Of a stretch of DNA of 64,000 nucleotides, positions 51,246 through 59,848 are shown piece by piece (positions within the stretch are counted from its first letter, which is position 1; every line of letters begins with the position of its first letter). The position numbers and the translations under genes are program-made. Under the pieces are notes generated by a model. It searched no databases and was not told the origin of the DNA. It worked only from the letters and a program-made list of their open reading frames with translations. Origin of the DNA: Modestobacter sp. VKM Ac-2984 (lineage in GTDB: Bacteria > Actinomycetota > Actinomycetes > Mycobacteriales > Geodermatophilaceae); contig NZ_JAPVBJ010000003.1 of NCBI RefSeq assembly GCF_026967985.1, positions 433,101-497,100 of the forward strand, given 5' to 3'.

Positions 51246-51740
51246 GTGACCGACACGAGCGACCAGCGGACGACCACTCGCGGGAACGGGTCGCCGGCCC
51301 GCCGTGCCGTGGAGCGGCTGGTGCATCGTGCCGGGCGGGACGACGGCGCCGGCCAGTTCCTCCGGTTCCTGGCCGTCGGCGGGCTGGCGAACGTCCTGTA
51401 CGCCCTGGCCTTCCTGCTCACCGCGGAGGCCGGTGCGCAGGTGGCCAATCTCGTGGGGGCGTTCGTCTCCTCGGTCGTGGCCAACGAGCTCCACCGCCGG
51501 CGCACCTTCCGGGCCGGTGGGCGGGTGAGCTGGCACGCCGCCCAGTGGGAGGGGGGCGGCCTGGCGCTCGGCGGGATGGTGGCGACCTCGGTGGCCCTGG
51601 GATGGGTCGACACGGTGGCTCCCGGCAGCGGTGCGGTCACCCAGCTCGCCACCGTGGCCCTGGTCACCGGTGTGATCGGCCTGGGCCGGTTCGTCGCCCT
51701 GCGTTGGGCCTTCGGTGCCCGGACCCCGCGCTGCGCCTGA
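51246..51740 (+). CDS. GtrA-family membrane protein
   Basis: 164 residues with four membrane segments, starting at FLRFLAVGGLANVLYALAFL and including NELHRRRTFRAGG, both typical of GtrA. Relatives help move lipid-linked sugars for wall or surface polysaccharide modification. The GTG at 51246 has GGAGG upstream at a rather long distance. No glycosyltransferase is adjacent. Confidence 0.8.
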   Translation: MTDTSDQRTTTRGNGSPARRAVERLVHRAGRDDGAGQFLRFLAVGGLANVLYALAFLLTAEAGAQVANLVGAFVSSVVANELHRRRTFRAGGRVSWHAAQWEGGGLALGGMVATSVALGWVDTVAPGSGAVTQLATVALVTGVIGLGRFVALRWAFGARTPRCA

Positions 51741-51763
51741 GCGCACCGGGCCGTCCGGTCGGC

Positions 51764-52657
51764 TCAGCGGTAGCGCACCGGGTCCGGCAGCAGCTCGTTC
51801 ATCGCCCCCGACCGGAAGCCACGCGGGTCCAGCTCCACCCGGTCGAAGCCGGTCACCACGGCCAGCAGCTCCGGCCCGACCACCGGCACCAGCGCGGCAT
51901 CGACCTCCACCCGCGCCACGTCGCCCCCCATGTCCCGCACCCGCAGGTCCCGCACCACGTGCCCCGCCCCGGTCAACGCCGCCCGCAGCGCCGCCTCCGC
52001 CGCCTCCACCCGGGCCAGCCCCACCGCCGACACCGGCACCCCGTAGGCGATCCGGCTGGCCAGGCACGCCGCCGCCGGCTTCTCCGCCAACGGCAGACCC
52101 CACAACCGGGCCGCCGCCCGCACGTCGTCCTTGCCCATCCCCGCCCGGGCCAGCGGCGCCCACGCCCCCCGCGCCGCCGCCGCCGCGATCCCCGGCCGGA
52201 ACCCCGCCCGCAGGTCATCGGCGTTCGTCCCCGTCACCACATCAGCGATCCCCAACTCCACGGCCAACGGCGTCAACACGTCCACCAGCTCGGACTTGCA
52301 GAACGCACACCGGTCCCCGGCATTGGCCACGTACCCCGGCCGCGACAGCTCATCGGTGCCCGGCTGCTCGTGCCGCACCCCCAGACCCACCACGAACTCG
52401 TGCGCCGCCACCCGCTCCGCCGCCGGCAGGCTCGGCGACACCGCCGTCGCCGCCACCACCCGCTCCACCCCCAGCGCCCGCACCGCCGCAGCCAGCACCA
52501 CCCCGGAGTCCACCCCACCGGAGAACGCCACCAGCACCCCCGGCACGGCGGCCAGCTCGGCGTCCAGCAGGGCCAGCCGGCGCGCCAGCGCCCGCTCGTC
52601 CCGGCGTGAGCGGCCGGGCCCGAGAGAGTCGGTGTCGACGTCCGGCAGCTGCGCCAC
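51764..52657 (-). CDS. larE: ATP-dependent sacrificial sulfur transferase LarE
   Basis: 297 residues. The PP-loop is SGGVDS at 46-51. RCAFCKSEL at 116-124 and the sulfur-donating Cys198 in EKPAAACLASRIAYG match LarE, which gives up a cysteine sulfur during synthesis of the nickel-pincer cofactor of lactate racemase-type enzymes. I prefer the GTG at 52657, with GAGGA 6 nt upstream; the GTG at 52663 lacks room for a ribosome binding site. LarB, LarC and LarA are not in the window. Confidence 0.87.
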   Translation of the reverse strand: MAQLPDVDTDSLGPGRSRRDERALARRLALLDAELAAVPGVLVAFSGGVDSGVVLAAAVRALGVERVVAATAVSPSLPAAERVAAHEFVVGLGVRHEQPGTDELSRPGYVANAGDRCAFCKSELVDVLTPLAVELGIADVVTGTNADDLRAGFRPGIAAAAARGAWAPLARAGMGKDDVRAAARLWGLPLAEKPAAACLASRIAYGVPVSAVGLARVEAAEAALRAALTGAGHVVRDLRVRDMGGDVARVEVDAALVPVVGPELLAVVTGFDRVELDPRGFRSGAMNELLPDPVRYR

Positions 52658-52796
52658 GATCACTCCTCACCCGGCGACGTGGCCGGGCCGGGCGGCCCGG
52701 ACCGACGCCCCGACCATGGTGCGCGGCCGCGGCCGGGCGAGCGCAGCGGATGCCAGGAGTTGCCTCCACCCGCCCGGCCCCGACCCGGGCGTGGCC

Positions 52797-52827
52797 CGGG
52801 CTGGACGGCGAGTGGCCGTCCAGCCCG
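52797..52827 (-). terminator. Terminator of the duplicated permease gene
   Basis: CGGGCTGGACGGC and GCCGTCCAGCCCG form a perfect 13-bp stem with a 5-nt loop, 5 nt beyond the stop codon. Confidence 0.75.
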
Positions 52828-52832
52828 CCTCT

Positions 52833-55076
52833 TCAGCGAGACCCGGCGCCTTCCAGCTGTCGGCGTCGTCCCGGTCGGGGTCGTGCCGATCGGTGCCGTC
52901 CCGGTCGATGCCGTCCCTGATCCGTGTCCTCGGCCGCCGTCCCGGAGGGCGAGGGACGGCCGTCCGGCCCGGGGATGCCGACCCCGTCTTCCCGGCGCCG
53001 CAGCCACCGGTCCACGACGAGGTTCAGCAGCACGCCGACGACGCCCCAGATCGCGATGACCAGGAGGTCCCGGCCGACCCCGGCGTCGTCGAAGTAGACC
53101 AGCGACCTCGCCGCGTCCACCGCCGCGGGCAGGGGCAGCACGCCCGACAGGCCCCGGAAGACCTCGGGGACCATGTACAGCGACAGGCCACCCCCCGAGG
53201 CCGGCACCCCGGCCAGCATCAGCACGACCATCACCGGGACGATCGCGGCCAGCCCGAGGGTCCGGGTGAAGACGCCGGTCACCGCCGCCATGGCGAAGAT
53301 GGTCGCCGCCCCGAAACCGATCATCTGCCAGGCGTTCCCGTTGACCGCGCCGATGATCACGTCGAAGAGGAACCACAGCCAGAAGGCCATCCCGAGCGAC
53401 CAGCCGGCGAGGTGCGGCAGGAACTGGCGCGACCTGGTCAGCTCGGGAGCACCCCCGCGGAACACGGCCATGATCAGGAAGCCGGCCATGATCCAGGCCA
53501 TGCCGACGTACATGCTGTTGCTGCCCATGGAGTCGGAGTCGCGCAGCGGCGTCAGGTCGGTCTCCGTGAGCGGGACCTGCTGCCCGGCAGCGACCTGGCC
53601 GAACACCGCACGCACCACGTTCTGCTGGCTGACGCCGGCGCCCGCGGAGGTGTAGAGGGTGGCCTCACCACCCGCGCTCGACGGGAGCACGTAGGCGGCG
53701 ACGACCTCCCCGTCGAGGACGGCGTCGGTGGCCTCGTCCACCGAGCCGGCCACCTGGACGTCGACCATCGACCCCAGGCTCGACTGGAGACCGTCGGCGA
53801 CCTGCGCCGCCTGCTGCTCCGTCGACGCGACCACCGCGACCGGGAGGTCACGCACCGTCGGTTCGTGCATGGAGAAGCTCATCAGGCCGACCACCATGAC
53901 CAGGATGGACAGCGGGAACACCGCCGCGGTCACGTAGCGGAAGCGCAAGGACCGCAGCGGGCCGCCGGCCAGCGCGGGGAGCGGCGCGTCCGGGTCGGTG
54001 ACCGGCGGGGCACCGGGGACCGCCAGGCCGCTCGCGCGCTCCTTGAGCAGCGACAGCCCCAGCGAGACCACCACCCAGAGGGTCAGCGTGAGCAGGTGCC
54101 TGCCGATCCCGTCGCCGTCGAAGTACACCAGCGCGCGCAGGGCCTCCCCCGCTGCCGGGAGCGGCAGCACGCCGTGCAGGAAGGAGAAGAAGCCCGGCAT
54201 GACGTCGACCGACAGCGCCAGGCCCGAGGCCGGCATGCCCAGCACGACGTAGAGCAGCATGCCGATGAGGACGGCGAGGGGACCCATCAGCTTGGTGAAC
54301 AGCAGCTGGGCCGCCCCGACCGCGGCGACGGCCAGCATGCCGACGCCGAAGAAGCCGAGGAAGTGCCCGTCCACGGCCCCGACGATCGGCCCCAGGATGA
54401 GCCAGATGAGCGCGCTGGTCCCGGCCGCCCAGCCGAGGAGGACGGGCACGAACCGCCGGACCGCCAGCAGGTGTGGCACGCCCAGCAGGATCACGCTGAG
54501 CGGCACGTACCCGGCCAGCATCATGCCCATCGCGGCGAAGAGCACCGCCGTGCCCGACGAGTCACCCGCAGGCAGCGGGGCGACGTCCCGGGGCTCGATG
54601 GTCCAGCCCTGCTGCACGGCGACCGGTGCGAGCAGCTGCTGGACCGTCTGGGCCTGCGAGGGCCCTGCCGCGCTCGCGGTGTAGACCGTCGCTGCGTCGG
54701 CCCCCGGCCGCGGGACCTCCAGCGCGCCGACGACCTCCCGGCTCTCCAGCAGCGCGACCGCCTCGTCGGCCGACCGGACCAGACGCGGGTCCACGGCGTC
54801 GTCCGGGACGGCGGCGAGCGAGTCGACGACCCTCTCGGCCTCGGCTCCGACCCCGACCACGGCGACCGGCATGTCCCGCGGCTGCGGCGAGTGCATGGTC
54901 CCGACGTACGTCGCGTACATCATCGTGACCATGAGGAAGGGGATGAGGAACAGGAAGACGTAGCGCGCGATGCGGGTCTTCCGGTCCTCCTCCGGCGGGA
55001 CGACCGCGGCGGGGCCACCGGTGGCGGGACCGGCTGCGGCGGGACTCGCTGCGGTCGAGGCGGCGAACGGCTCCAT
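52833..55076 (-). CDS. Internally duplicated membrane permease (YhgE/Pip- or DUF3533-like)
   Basis: 747 residues made of two similar halves of about 350. Each half has one N-terminal helix (ARYVFLFLIPFLMVTMMY; RYVTAAVFPLSILVMVVGL) and then an extracellular domain beginning RDMPVAVVG or RDLPVAVVA. Five or six helices follow, including GMPASGLALSVDVMP and GVPASGGGLSLYMVP, and a segment LPLPAAGEALRALVYFD or LPLPAAVDAARSLVYFD. The layout resembles YhgE/Pip and ABC-2-type permeases, usually single copies. No ATPase gene is adjacent. The C-terminal 50 residues are Arg/Pro-rich. Function unknown; export is a guess. Confidence 0.7.
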   Translation of the reverse strand: MEPFAASTAASPAAAGPATGGPAAVVPPEEDRKTRIARYVFLFLIPFLMVTMMYATYVGTMHSPQPRDMPVAVVGVGAEAERVVDSLAAVPDDAVDPRLVRSADEAVALLESREVVGALEVPRPGADAATVYTASAAGPSQAQTVQQLLAPVAVQQGWTIEPRDVAPLPAGDSSGTAVLFAAMGMMLAGYVPLSVILLGVPHLLAVRRFVPVLLGWAAGTSALIWLILGPIVGAVDGHFLGFFGVGMLAVAAVGAAQLLFTKLMGPLAVLIGMLLYVVLGMPASGLALSVDVMPGFFSFLHGVLPLPAAGEALRALVYFDGDGIGRHLLTLTLWVVVSLGLSLLKERASGLAVPGAPPVTDPDAPLPALAGGPLRSLRFRYVTAAVFPLSILVMVVGLMSFSMHEPTVRDLPVAVVASTEQQAAQVADGLQSSLGSMVDVQVAGSVDEATDAVLDGEVVAAYVLPSSAGGEATLYTSAGAGVSQQNVVRAVFGQVAAGQQVPLTETDLTPLRDSDSMGSNSMYVGMAWIMAGFLIMAVFRGGAPELTRSRQFLPHLAGWSLGMAFWLWFLFDVIIGAVNGNAWQMIGFGAATIFAMAAVTGVFTRTLGLAAIVPVMVVLMLAGVPASGGGLSLYMVPEVFRGLSGVLPLPAAVDAARSLVYFDDAGVGRDLLVIAIWGVVGVLLNLVVDRWLRRREDGVGIPGPDGRPSPSGTAAEDTDQGRHRPGRHRSARPRPGRRRQLEGAGSR

Positions 55077-55166
55077 GCGAGTGCTCCAGGTGAGGGTCAG
55101 GCGGCGGTGCGGGGCACGCACGCGGGGTCCCGGGGCGAGGTGACTCCCCATGTACGGGACGGGGCT

Positions 55167-55196
55167 ACAGTAAGTCACATGACTTATGGGCACCAA
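55167..55196 (-). promoter_or_regulatory. Promoter with embedded operator for the duplicated permease
   Basis: On the minus strand TTGGTG (55196-55191) and TACTGT (55172-55167) are 18 bp apart. Inside the spacer lies the inverted repeat TAAGTCA-CA-TGACTTA (55171-55186), unusually AT-rich for this region. A repressor bound there would block the promoter. Confidence 0.6.
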
Positions 55197-55256
55197 GAAG
55201 GGCGGCGGATGAGGCCCGTCACATCCGCCGCCCCGGACAGAGAGCTCGGTCGATGA
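55179..55256 (+). CDS. Possible leader ORF 1 upstream of the alarmone synthetase
   Basis: 25 codons (MTYGHQEGRRMRPV...) from the ATG at 55179; a second in-frame ATG at 55209 gives 15 codons. Its TGA overlaps the ATG of the next small ORF (ATGA). No family is recognisable. Supported only by the chained overlaps. Confidence 0.3.
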   Translation: MTYGHQEGRRMRPVTSAAPDRELGR

Positions 55257-55342
55257 CCCGGTCCGACGCCGCACCTCGCACGCCCTACGAGCCTGGCGGG
55301 CAACGGACCACGACCGTGGCCCCGCGCGGAGGCACCCGGTGA
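55253..55342 (+). CDS. Possible leader ORF 2 upstream of the alarmone synthetase
   Basis: 29 codons (MTRSDAAPRTPYEPGGQRTT...). Its ATG overlaps the stop of leader ORF 1, and its TGA overlaps the GTG of the synthetase gene. The peptide is polar and matches nothing I know. It could couple ribosome flow to synthetase translation. Confidence 0.35.
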   Translation: MTRSDAAPRTPYEPGGQRTTTVAPRGGTR

Positions 55343-56145
55343 GTGCGCTCGCGCACGACGGTCACTGGGTCCCCAACGTCGGCTACTGGCCCCTCGCTGT
55401 GGTGAGCGTGCCGGCCACCGGATCACCGGACCAGGAGCCGGCACCGAGGACCGCCACCGGTGTCCTCTCCGACGACCCCGCCCCGGACCTGAGCATCCTC
55501 GAACGCCTCGGGCCCGCCCGGGCGGAGGTGAACCGGTTCCTGCTGGAGTACCGGTCCGGCATCGAGGCGGTCCGGACGAAGATCACGATCCTGCAGCAGG
55601 AGTTCCTCACCCTGCACGACCACAACCCCATCGAGCACGTGGGTTCCCGGCTCAAGACCCCCGAGTCGATCATCGCCAAGGCAGCGCGCAAGGACCTGCC
55701 CCTGTCACTGCCGGCCATCCGCGCCGGCATCACCGACATCGCGGGCGTGCGGGTCACGTGCAGCTTCGTCTCCGACGTGCACGGCTTGGCCGAGACGCTG
55801 ACGCAACAGCCCGATCTCACCGTGGTGCGGGTCAAGGACTACATCGCCACCCCCAAGGCCAACGGCTACCGGAGCCTGCACCTCCAGGTCACCGTCCCGG
55901 TCTTCCTGTCCACCTCGGTGGTCCACGTACCGGTGGAGATCCAGCTGCGGACCACGGCCATGGACTTCTGGGCCAGCCTCGAACACAAGATCCACTACAA
56001 GTACGACGCCGCCGTGCCCGCAGACGTGCGGCAGCACCTGCGCGAGGCCGCCGAGACCGCCCACCACCTGGACTCCCTGATGGAGCACCTGCACCGACGG
56101 GTCCACACACCGCCGGACGACGTCTCCCCGACGAGCTCCGCTTGA
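55339..56145 (+). CDS. Small alarmone synthetase, (p)ppGpp synthetase RelA/SpoT domain only
   Basis: 268 residues. The synthetase domain at about 65-240 has KTPESIIAKAARK, DIAGVRVTCSF, VKDYIATPKANGYRSLH and VEIQLRTTAMDFWASLEHKI, all typical of RelQ/YjbM-like enzymes that transfer pyrophosphate from ATP to GTP or GDP. No hydrolase, TGS or ACT domain is present. The first 60 residues are an extra, poorly conserved extension. GGAGG precedes the GTG at 55339. No tRNA-ribosome sensing is expected, so control is probably transcriptional. Confidence 0.88.
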   Translation: MSALAHDGHWVPNVGYWPLAVVSVPATGSPDQEPAPRTATGVLSDDPAPDLSILERLGPARAEVNRFLLEYRSGIEAVRTKITILQQEFLTLHDHNPIEHVGSRLKTPESIIAKAARKDLPLSLPAIRAGITDIAGVRVTCSFVSDVHGLAETLTQQPDLTVVRVKDYIATPKANGYRSLHLQVTVPVFLSTSVVHVPVEIQLRTTAMDFWASLEHKIHYKYDAAVPADVRQHLREAAETAHHLDSLMEHLHRRVHTPPDDVSPTSSA

Positions 56146-56191
56146 TCCTCGACGACGGACGCGTGCACCCGAACACGAGACGATGTGGACG

Positions 56192-56207
56192 TGAGCCACG
56201 CGGCTCA
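56192..56207. promoter_or_regulatory. Operator-like inverted repeat before a TetR gene
   Basis: TGAGCC-ACGC-GGCTCA has perfect 6-bp arms. It lies 67 bp before the TetR GTG, so it may serve autoregulation. Confidence 0.45.
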
Positions 56208-56273
56208 TACAGTCAGCGTCCAGCCAGCGTGACCCGGGTCCCGCCGGATGCGGTCGACGGAGGAGGTACTCGG

Positions 56274-56933
56274 GTGGCACGGTCCGATGCTGCGCGCACG
56301 GCTCTGCTGGACGCGGCCGAGCGCCTGTTCGCCGAGTCCGGCATCGCCCAGGTCTCCGACCGCAAGGTCGCCGAGGGCGCGGGCAACACCAACCACTCCG
56401 CCGTGCGGTACTACTTCGACGGCCGGGTGGGGCTGCTCCACGCGCTGATCACCCGCCACCTCACCCCCCTCGAGGGGCCGCGGCAGGCGATGTCCGCCCG
56501 TTCCGACTCCGTCCTGGGCGACGTCCGCAGCCTGGTGGTCCCGTTCACCGACGCGCTGGCCGCACTGCCGCAGCCCAGCAGCCGGGCCCGGTTCCTGGTC
56601 CAGGCGCTGCACGACCCGACGGCCGCGGGCCTGCTGCGCGAATCGGCCGACCTGGCACCGTCCGCCTCGGCGATCACCCACTCCGTGGTCGCGCGTCTGC
56701 ACCACCTGGACCGGGACGTCACCATGGGGAGAGCCAGGCTGATGACCCGGATCGTCTCGACGACGTGCGCCGACGTCGAGGCCCTGTCCGAGCGGGACGG
56801 CACGGCGCCCTCCTGGCAGGCGGTGGGCGACTTCCTCGCCGACGCGATCGCCGGGATGCTGTCGGCCCCGGTCACCCACCGGTCCGGCGTCCCGCTGGGC
56901 GTGACCGACCACCCGGCCGCCCTGCTGCTGTGA
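56274..56933 (+). CDS. TetR-family regulator
   Basis: 219 residues. The N-terminal HTH at about 8-50 reads LLDAAERLFAESGIAQVSDR, then NTNHSAVRYYFDGR. A helical domain follows with ALPQPSSRARFLVQALHDP. A very good AGGAGGT precedes the GTG at 56274. It lies between the alarmone synthetase and the YihY gene, all on the plus strand; the target is unclear. Confidence 0.82.
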   Translation: MARSDAARTALLDAAERLFAESGIAQVSDRKVAEGAGNTNHSAVRYYFDGRVGLLHALITRHLTPLEGPRQAMSARSDSVLGDVRSLVVPFTDALAALPQPSSRARFLVQALHDPTAAGLLRESADLAPSASAITHSVVARLHHLDRDVTMGRARLMTRIVSTTCADVEALSERDGTAPSWQAVGDFLADAIAGMLSAPVTHRSGVPLGVTDHPAALLL

Positions 56934-56995
56934 CAGCCTGCGTGATCGCGTGCCCCTGACGTGCACCGCCGGCCCGCGGGCCCGGGGCGGCGCCC

Positions 56996-58213
56996 GTGCC
57001 TGACGTCCTCGAGCGCGCCAAGACGGCGTTCGCCGAGCAGCGCTCCCGGCGTCGCTGGTTGGACCACCTGGTGGGCATGGTGGAGCACTACAACGGGATG
57101 CTGGGGAAGGACCTGGCCGGAGCGGTCTCCTACTTCGGCTTCCTCTCCCTCTTCCCGCTCATCGCCATCCCCTACGCCGCCCTCGACTTCTTCCCCGAGG
57201 TGCGGGAGCTTTTCACCTCCTGGCTGGCGGGGAACCTGCCCGGGCTGACCGGCCCCGGCGGCCTGGACCTGGCGGCGGTCGCTGCCGGCGGATCGGACCG
57301 CCTGGCGGCGAGCCTGGCCGGGGCCGCGGGCCTGGTGTACTCCGGGCTCGGGGTGCTGAGCGCGTTGCGCACCTCGCTGCGGCGGATGTGGGCGGTGGCC
57401 CCCAGGGACGCCAACATCGTCGTCAAGAAGACCTCCGACCTGCTCGGGCTCCTCCTGCTGGGCACCACGCTGCTGCTGGCCACGGCCACCTCCAGCCTGA
57501 CCACCGCCTTCACCGACCAGGTCCTGGAGCTCCTCGGCGTGGCCACCAGCACCGCGGCCGCCGTCGGTGTGCAACTCCTGGCGATCAGCCTGGCCGTGCT
57601 GGTCGACACCGCGGTGCTCCTGGTGGTCTTCGCCCGCCTGCCCGGTCACCGGATGCCCTGGCGCAACACCTGGACCGGCGCCCTCCTGGGTGCCGTCGGC
57701 ATCGAGGTCCTCAAGCAGCTCGCCACCGTGTTCCTGTCCGGCACCAGCAACAACCCGGTCTACGGCGCCTTCACGGCGGTGGTCACCGTGCTGGTGTGGA
57801 TCAACCTGGTCTGCCGCGTGGTGATGTACGCCGCCGCCTGGGTCGTCACCGGCCCGGTCCCCACCGTCGAAGCAGAGCTCGCCATGCAGGGAGAACGACT
57901 CGACGCGACGGCGGCCGACGCCATCACCCAGGCCCGCAAGGACGATGCCGGCCTGGTCTACGAGCCGGTGACCACGCAGCACCACACGACGGCCGGGTCC
58001 GTTGCGGTGAGCACCGCGGGCGTCGAGGACGATCCGGCCCCGCCGCACCCCTCCGTCAGCGCCACCGGCAGACCGGCGGACGGCGCGGCGGGAGCCGGCA
58101 GGCGCAGCCGCCGCCGTCGTGCCGGTTCCGTGCTGGCCGCCGCGGTGGTCCTCCTGGCCGCCCGCGCCCGGGCCGCCACGCGGACGCGACGGAGGACGCG
58201 CCACTCGTCGTGA
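56996..58213 (+). CDS. YihY/virulence factor BrkB-family membrane protein
   Basis: 405 residues. Six membrane segments lie between about 45 and 285, with DLAGAVSYFGFLSLFPLIAI and ASLAGAAGLVYSGLGVLSAL followed by LWINL-like and AAAWV segments, as in YihY (once mislabelled RNase BN). The last 110 residues are a polar tail ending in a short hydrophobic helix and a run of Arg. The GTG start has only a weak ribosome binding site. Function of the family is unsettled. Confidence 0.82.
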   Translation: MPDVLERAKTAFAEQRSRRRWLDHLVGMVEHYNGMLGKDLAGAVSYFGFLSLFPLIAIPYAALDFFPEVRELFTSWLAGNLPGLTGPGGLDLAAVAAGGSDRLAASLAGAAGLVYSGLGVLSALRTSLRRMWAVAPRDANIVVKKTSDLLGLLLLGTTLLLATATSSLTTAFTDQVLELLGVATSTAAAVGVQLLAISLAVLVDTAVLLVVFARLPGHRMPWRNTWTGALLGAVGIEVLKQLATVFLSGTSNNPVYGAFTAVVTVLVWINLVCRVVMYAAAWVVTGPVPTVEAELAMQGERLDATAADAITQARKDDAGLVYEPVTTQHHTTAGSVAVSTAGVEDDPAPPHPSVSATGRPADGAAGAGRRSRRRRAGSVLAAAVVLLAARARAATRTRRRTRHSS

Positions 58214-58289
58214 CCCGGATCGCGGTCGGGGCGCCGGCGGCATCGGGGCGGGATCCCGGTCGGGTCGCTCCGAGTCGGGTCGACCCGCC

Positions 58290-58319
58290 TTGACAGCGTT
58301 TGTAAACGGCGTTTACTCA
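58290..58319 (+). promoter_or_regulatory. Promoter with embedded operator for the SDR gene
   Basis: TTGACA (58290-58295) and TACTCA (58314-58319) are 18 bp apart. GTAAAC-GGC-GTTTAC, a perfect 6-3-6 inverted repeat at 58302-58316, lies across the spacer and -10 box. Repressor binding would exclude RNA polymerase; the TetR gene at 59184 is the likely source. Confidence 0.65.
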
Positions 58320-58374
58320 TGGTCGTGACACGGGCGGGTCCTGACCTGCCCGACCGCCGAGCAGAGGAGCAGCC

Positions 58375-59115
58375 ATGTCGTTGAACGGAAGAGTCGCAGT
58401 CGTCACCGGCGGGAGCCGGGGAATCGGTCGCGCGATCGCCACGGTCCTCGCTGCCCAGGGAGCTGCGGTCGCCGTGTGGGACCTCAACGCCGAGGGTGCC
58501 GAGGAGACGGTCGCGGCTATCCGGGCCGCCGGCGGGACGGCGATCGCATGCGCGGGGGACGCGTCCGATCGGGCAACGGTCGCCGCATCCGCGGCCCGCA
58601 CGCGAGCGGAGCTCGGTCAGGTCGCGATCCTGGTGAACAACGCGGGCATCAGCGGGTTCGTGCCGTTCCTCGACATCACCGAGGACTCCTGGGACCGCAT
58701 GATGACGATCAACCTCAAGGGCCCCTTCCTCTGCACCCAGGAACTCGTGCCCGACATGCTGGCCGAGAAGTGGGGGCGCATCATCAACATCTCGTCCTCG
58801 TCGGCGCAGACCGGCGCACCCGCGATGGGCCACTACGCCGCGTCCAAGGGTGGCGTCATCGGGTTCACCAAGGCGCTGGCGATGGAGTACGCCCCAGCGG
58901 GCATCACCGTCAACAACGTGCCCCCGGGCTTCGTGGACACCCCGATGCTGCGCGAGTCGCCGGTCGACGTCGACGACCACGCGGTGACCACTCCCATGCG
59001 CCGAGCGGGCAAGCCGGAGGACATCGCCTTCGCGGTCGCCTACCTGGCGTCGGACGAGGCCGGCTACGTCACCGGGCAGACGATCAGCGTGAACGGCGGC
59101 CGATACCTGGTCTGA
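58375..59115 (+). CDS. Short-chain dehydrogenase/reductase
   Basis: 246 residues, classical SDR. TGGSRGIG at 11-18 binds the nucleotide; NNAG at about 88-91; catalytic Tyr-Lys in HYAASKGG. The Asp in the VWDLNAEG segment after strand 2 favours NAD(H). The C-terminus SVNGGRYLV is typical of FabG-like enzymes. The operator at 58302 and the TetR gene 68 bp downstream suggest an inducible SDR/regulator operon. Substrate unknown. Confidence 0.87.
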   Translation: MSLNGRVAVVTGGSRGIGRAIATVLAAQGAAVAVWDLNAEGAEETVAAIRAAGGTAIACAGDASDRATVAASAARTRAELGQVAILVNNAGISGFVPFLDITEDSWDRMMTINLKGPFLCTQELVPDMLAEKWGRIINISSSSAQTGAPAMGHYAASKGGVIGFTKALAMEYAPAGITVNNVPPGFVDTPMLRESPVDVDDHAVTTPMRRAGKPEDIAFAVAYLASDEAGYVTGQTISVNGGRYLV

Positions 59116-59183
59116 GCTGCTCCGGTGGACGGGCGCGTGCACCCCGGTACCGTGGCGCGCCACCGACGATCGGAGTCGTGCAG

Positions 59184-59771
59184 ATGACTGCGCCGCCGAC
59201 GGTCCCGCCGGAGCCGGGCCGGCCGGACCGTTCCGCCGCCGTGAAGGCCCGGATCCGCGGGTCGGCCCGGGAGCGGTTCAACCGGGACGGCTTCGAGGCG
59301 ACCGGCATCCGCGACATCGCCGCGGATGCCGGCGTCAACCCCGCCCTGGTGATCCGGCACTTCCGGAGCAAGGAACACCTCTTCATCGAGACGGTGGGCG
59401 CCGACGCGAGCTGGGGCGACGTGCTGGACGGCCCGCTCGACCAGATCGGCGCCCGCGCCGTGCGGGCCATCCTCGACGGGCACCGGCACGGCCATCGCGC
59501 CTTCGGCGCGATCGTGCGCGCCTCGGGTCGGCCCGACATCCACGCCACGCTCAAGAACTCCATCACCAGGCAGCTGTCCGAGCCGCTGGAAGCAGCCCTC
59601 CCCGGCCCCGACGCTGCGCTGCGCGCCCACCTCTTCTGCGCGCAGTTCATCGGACTGATGGTGGCGCTCTCGGTCTACGACGACGAGTACCTCCAGACGG
59701 CACCGGCCGAGAGCATCATCGCGCGGTACGGCGAAGCCCTGCAGCGCACGCTGGCACCCCAACACCCCTAG
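59184..59771 (+). CDS. TetR-family regulator
   Basis: 195 residues. The HTH at about 24-66 reads RFNRDGFEATGIRDIAADAG and NPALVIRHFRSKEHLF. The C-terminal domain resembles the TetR_C type of AcrR-like proteins, ending AESIIARYGEAL. CGGAG lies 9 nt before the ATG at 59184; a GTG at 59178 is possible. It follows the SDR gene on the same strand and probably controls the GTAAAC-N3-GTTTAC site upstream of it. Confidence 0.83.
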   Translation: MTAPPTVPPEPGRPDRSAAVKARIRGSARERFNRDGFEATGIRDIAADAGVNPALVIRHFRSKEHLFIETVGADASWGDVLDGPLDQIGARAVRAILDGHRHGHRAFGAIVRASGRPDIHATLKNSITRQLSEPLEAALPGPDAALRAHLFCAQFIGLMVALSVYDDEYLQTAPAESIIARYGEALQRTLAPQHP

Positions 59772-59848
59772 ACCCCCGCCGCACGGTGCGCTCCTCGCGG
59801 GTCGCGCACGGCGCAGCGAGCCGCGGCGCCATCGGCACCGGGGACCGA

